5,545 bases of DNA from Candidatus Moranbacteria bacterium RIFCSPLOWO2_12_FULL_48_12 (lineage in GTDB: Bacteria > Patescibacteriota > Minisyncoccia > Moranbacterales > UBA1568): positions 1 through 5,545 of the forward strand of contig MFSB01000024.1 of the NCBI GenBank assembly GCA_001784735.1. The letters are read 5' to 3'. The position numbers and the translations under genes were made by a program. Position 1 is the stretch's first letter. Each line of letters opens with the position of its first letter. The notes below the pieces were generated by a model, which did no database searches, had not been told where the DNA came from, and worked only from the letters and a program-made list of their open reading frames with translations. Positions 4,470 to 5,545 of the stretch are shown here, piece by piece.

Positions 4470-4557
4470 TGCCCTCGGTTGAAATCCCCGCCTGCCGTCG
4501 GGCAGGGAACCAACATCAATCCCGCCTTGGCGGGACTGCTTTCCCTCTATCATCGGC
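4470..4557 (-). pseudogene. tRNA-Arg(TCT) remnant interrupted by two palindromes
   Basis: TGCCCTCGGTTGAAATC (4470-4486) matches 4561-4577 of the intact tRNA-Arg at 16 of 17 bases. A 20-bp GC-rich hairpin follows (4487-4506; stem CCTGCC/GGCAGG). Then GAACCAACAT (4507-4516) continues the tRNA at 4578-4587 without loss of a base. A second perfect hairpin, TCCCGCC-TT-GGCGGGA (4520-4535), follows. CTCTATCAT (4545-4553) then resembles CTCTATCCAT of the D arm (4609-4618). The collinear order suggests a decayed tRNA copy. The first insertion lies in the T loop between TTC and GATT. It should be transcribed between the Arg and His tRNAs. Confidence 0.7.
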
Positions 4558-4632
4558 TGGTGCCCTCGGTTGGAATCGAACCAACATTAACGGCTTAGAA
4601 GTCCGCGGCTCTATCCATTGAGCTACGAGGGC
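4558..4632 (-). tRNA. tRNA-Arg(TCT)
   Basis: The reverse-strand cloverleaf has acceptor GCCCTCG/CGAGGGC, discriminator A and an encoded CCA (4558-4560). The D stem is GCTC/GAGC, the anticodon loop CTTCTAA, and the T stem GTTGG/CCAAC. Anticodon TCT reads AGA-type arginine codons. The anticodon stem GCGGA/GCCGT has an A31-G39 mismatch next to the loop, which is unusual. Only one base separates it from the CCA end of tRNA-Lys upstream, so the two are surely cotranscribed. Confidence 0.93.
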
Positions 4633-4633
4633 T

Positions 4634-4709
4634 TGGTGGGCACAGCAGGGATCGAACCTGCGACCGTCGGCTTAAGAGGCCGCTGCTCTACCAACTGAGC
4701 TATGTGCCC
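4634..4709 (-). tRNA. tRNA-Lys(CTT)
   Basis: The reverse-strand cloverleaf has acceptor GGGCACA/TGTGCCC, discriminator A and an encoded CCA (4634-4636). The D stem is GCTC/GAGC, the anticodon loop CTCTTAA, the variable loop CGGTC and the T stem GCAGG/CCTGC. Anticodon CTT reads AAG lysine codons. The outermost anticodon-stem pair (27-43) is a G-A mismatch. It is the first intact gene of the leftward Lys-Arg-His cluster. A split copy of its own 5' end lies 46-103 bp upstream. Confidence 0.94.
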
Positions 4710-4754
4710 GAATTCTGCTTTAAACTAAATCTACCCTAACTTCCTTCGTTTGAG

Positions 4755-4812
4755 TCTACCAACTGCCTGCCCGTCCGTAGCTCGCAAGAGCGAAGGCGGG
4801 AGCTATGTGCCC
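4755..4812 (-). pseudogene. Partial tRNA-Lys(CTT) 5' end split by a 35-bp hairpin
   Basis: TCTACCAACTG (4755-4765) and AGCTATGTGCCC (4801-4812) are exact repeats of 4687-4697 and 4698-4709 of tRNA-Lys, which are contiguous in the gene. The 35 bases at 4766-4800 are therefore a clean insertion. They fold as CCCGTC (4770-4775) with GGCGGG (4795-4800), then GCTC-GCAA-GAGC (4780-4791). In tRNA orientation the break is between positions 12 and 13 of the D stem. The remnant lies between promoter and tRNA-Lys, so it is probably transcribed. Confidence 0.85.
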
Positions 4813-4827
4813 ATAATTAAACAAAAG

Positions 4828-4849
4828 GCGTTTTTTAAAAGTAAAACGC
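4828..4849. repeat. Small AT-rich inverted repeat
   Basis: GCGTTTT (4828-4834) is the inverse complement of AAAACGC (4843-4849), with an 8-nt loop. It sits at the predicted start of the tRNA-cluster transcript and may be the first hairpin of its leader. Confidence 0.4.
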
Positions 4850-4855
4850 GAAGTC

Positions 4856-4884
4856 ATCGTAACAAAAAATAAGAAAAGCGTCAA
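4856..4884 (-). promoter_or_regulatory. Promoter of the Lys-Arg-His tRNA cluster
   Basis: On the reverse strand TTGACG (4879-4884) is followed after exactly 17 bp by TACGAT (4856-4861). Initiation near 4849 would give a transcript carrying the split tRNA-Lys remnant, then Lys, Arg, the Arg remnant and His. No comparable promoter is seen in the 45 bp between the remnant and tRNA-Lys. Confidence 0.6.
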
Positions 4885-4895
4885 TAAAAATTTCT

Positions 4896-4990
4896 TCCAC
4901 CCCTCCTTTCGAAGGAGGGGGTCGGGGGAGGTTGAATATTCATGTATTCTAAACCCCTCCTCAATCCTCCCCTTGGAAAGGGGAGGAGGA
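4896..4990. repeat. CT/GA-rich double-hairpin intergenic repeat
   Basis: Two hairpins with nearly the same stem bound the segment: CCCCTCCTT-TCG-AAGGAGGGG (4900-4920) and CCTCCCCTT-GGA-AAGGGGAGG (4966-4986). A linker between them has GGGGGAGGTT and AAACCCCTCC in partly complementary positions. The 81-codon leftward open frame through it is repeat-derived (PPPLSKGR…DPLLRKEG pattern) and not a gene. Confidence 0.65.
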
Positions 4991-5013
4991 AAACAGATCA
5001 AACAAGTAAGGCA

Positions 5014-5069
5014 TAAAAAATAAAAGCCCTCGGGTAGCTGAAGCGGATGCTTGCAGGTTTACCCGAGGG
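5014..5069 (-). terminator. Leftward Rho-independent terminator
   Basis: On the reverse strand CCCTCGGGTA (from 5069-5060) pairs perfectly with TACCCGAGGG (5036-5027) and is followed by CTTTTATTTTTT (5026-5015). The 23-nt loop has an inner AAGC-GGAT-GCTT stem (5041-5052). It most likely ends the transcript of the partial gene at 5176-5545, about 110 bp after its stop. Confidence 0.8.
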
Positions 5070-5079
5070 TACTGCGGAA

Positions 5080-5118
5080 GCCCGACGAAGCCGGGCGTGG
5101 AACCTCCCGAGGGGGAGG
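5080..5118. repeat. Two tandem GC-rich hairpins
   Basis: GCCCG (5080-5084) pairs with CGGGC (5092-5096), and CCTCCC-GAGG-GGGAGG (5103-5118) is a perfect 6-bp stem. They lie between the stop of the partial gene and its terminator, so they would be in its 3' untranslated region. A weaker GATTC-GAT-GAATC (5123-5135) follows. No known RNA family motif was recognised. Confidence 0.55.
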
Positions 5119-5175
5119 ATACGATTCGATGAATCTTTTGGTTAGCGAATCTTTGTCCGCTTTTTGTTCTGCTTC

Positions 5176-5545
5176 CTAGAGGCTTACTGCGCCGCCCGCC
5201 TGGCTGCTGTTGCTGATCACGATGTAGGTATTGGCAGCTTCGACGCCGACCGCGACGCGCGCCAGATGGCTGAACAGGTAGTAGACCGTTGCATTAAGCT
5301 CGTTCTCTCCGCCGGCAACCGGATGCACACCTGCCCCGTAACCGGTATTTATGTCGTTCACGCCGAGGATGTAGGTGCCCGCGTTGATGTCCACGCCGCC
5401 GGTCACGATGCTGATTTTGGTTGGCGGAGTTGGAGTATCGCGGCTGTCGCCCGGGTTCGCGGAGATCACGTCAGTGTTGTAGCTCTTTGAGATCAAGTTG
5501 TCCCTGTTGTTCGAATTCGCGCCGAGAGTCGCCGCCGGATTCATG
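5176..5545 (-). CDS. Hypothetical protein, C-terminal part (5' end beyond window)
   Basis: The reverse-strand frame is open from the right edge to TAG at 5176-5178, at least 122 codons. The ATG at 5542-5544 is at the very edge and is probably internal, so I take this as a partial gene. The product is rich in Ala, Gly, Asn, Thr and Val. It has a Pro/Thr linker (DTPTPPTK, about 36-43), then a stretch with beta-strand character (ISIVTGGVDINAGTYILGVNDINTGYG). The tail is small and uncharged (SNSSQAGGAVSL). I do not recognise the family; the composition suggests an extracellular or surface protein domain after a linker, but no anchor or motif proves it. A rightward frame over the same DNA has an Ala/Val/Asp/Arg-rich, unstructured-looking product and is less credible. 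Confidence 0.6.
   Translation of the reverse strand, partial: MNPAATLGANSNNRDNLISKSYNTDVISANPGDSRDTPTPPTKISIVTGGVDINAGTYILGVNDINTGYGAGVHPVAGGENELNATVYYLFSHLARVAVGVEAANTYIVISNSSQAGGAVSL

Noticed and set aside
4756..5001. 81-codon leftward open frame
   Set aside because: It consists of translated palindromic repeat plus the tRNA-Lys remnant.
5026..5118. Possible SRP RNA, tmRNA or 6S RNA
   Set aside because: The conserved SRP GGAAG/AGCAG tetraloop core, the tmRNA tRNA-like ends and a 6S central bubble were looked for on both strands and not found.
5164..5490. 108-codon rightward open frame
   Set aside because: It overlaps the leftward partial gene, whose frame is open to the window edge and has a more protein-like composition and a matching downstream terminator.
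1..5545. Genetic code 25 (TGA read as Gly), as in some CPR lineages
   Set aside because: No gene here needs a TGA read-through and no TGA-reading tRNA-Gly is present. The absence of TGA stops in six genes is suggestive but too small a sample.
1..5545. Transposase, integrase or other mobility gene explaining the palindromes
   Set aside because: None of the open frames has transposase or integrase features; any such enzyme must be encoded outside the window.

Overview
The window reads as chromosomal DNA from a small-genome bacterium, most likely Patescibacteria/CPR and probably Parcubacteria-like. This is inferred from gene content (SIMPL/DUF541 lipoprotein-like gene, DUF378 mini-protein, stand-alone RnfD-like membrane protein, LexA-like regulator), weak Shine-Dalgarno sequences and a very high density of short palindromic repeats. 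No 16S or ribosomal protein gene is present, so the placement is not proven. All six visible stop codons are TAG or TAA; no TGA stop is used.

Layout, left to right: a gene-free leader with two palindromes and a strong promoter carrying a 15-bp tandem repeat (1-326); a LexA-family autoprotease/repressor (327-977, +); an intergenic stretch flanked by a 15-bp inverted repeat (1015-1129); a DUF378 membrane mini-protein with its own terminator (1241-1511, +); an M23 zinc metallopeptidase without a signal peptide (1565-2092, +); a hairpin array joined to tRNA-Arg(TCG) (2114-2401, -); an RnfD/NqrB-like membrane protein (2410-3231, -); a SIMPL-domain protein with terminator (3368-4178, +); a palindromic dispersed repeat (4223-4321); a tRNA cluster read leftwards, Lys(CTT)-Arg(TCT)-[tRNA remnant]-His(GTG) (4370-4709, -); CT-rich palindromic DNA (4896-4990); a strong leftward terminator (5014-5069); and the 3' part of an unrecognised protein gene that runs off the right edge (5176-5545, -).

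The most striking feature is around the tRNAs. Both tRNA loci are bracketed by partial copies of their own genes. Upstream lie copies of the 5' end (acceptor plus D arm) interrupted in the D stem by a GC-rich palindrome. Downstream lie copies of the 3' end that break off at exactly the same T-loop position (TTC|GAT) in both loci. Good sigma70-type promoters lie upstream of the 5' remnants in both cases, so each primary tRNA transcript should contain the hairpin-bearing decoys. The inserted palindromes share CCCGCC/GGCGGG ends, and a possible fifth member sits inside the 4223-4321 repeat. This suggests a recurrent palindrome-insertion or tRNA-targeted integration process; its mechanism cannot be read from this window, and no transposase or integrase gene is visible here.

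The protein genes look like separate single-gene transcription units rather than one operon. Three rightward units (lexA-like, DUF378, SIMPL) have -10 elements of the form TGTAT(A/T)(A/C)T.
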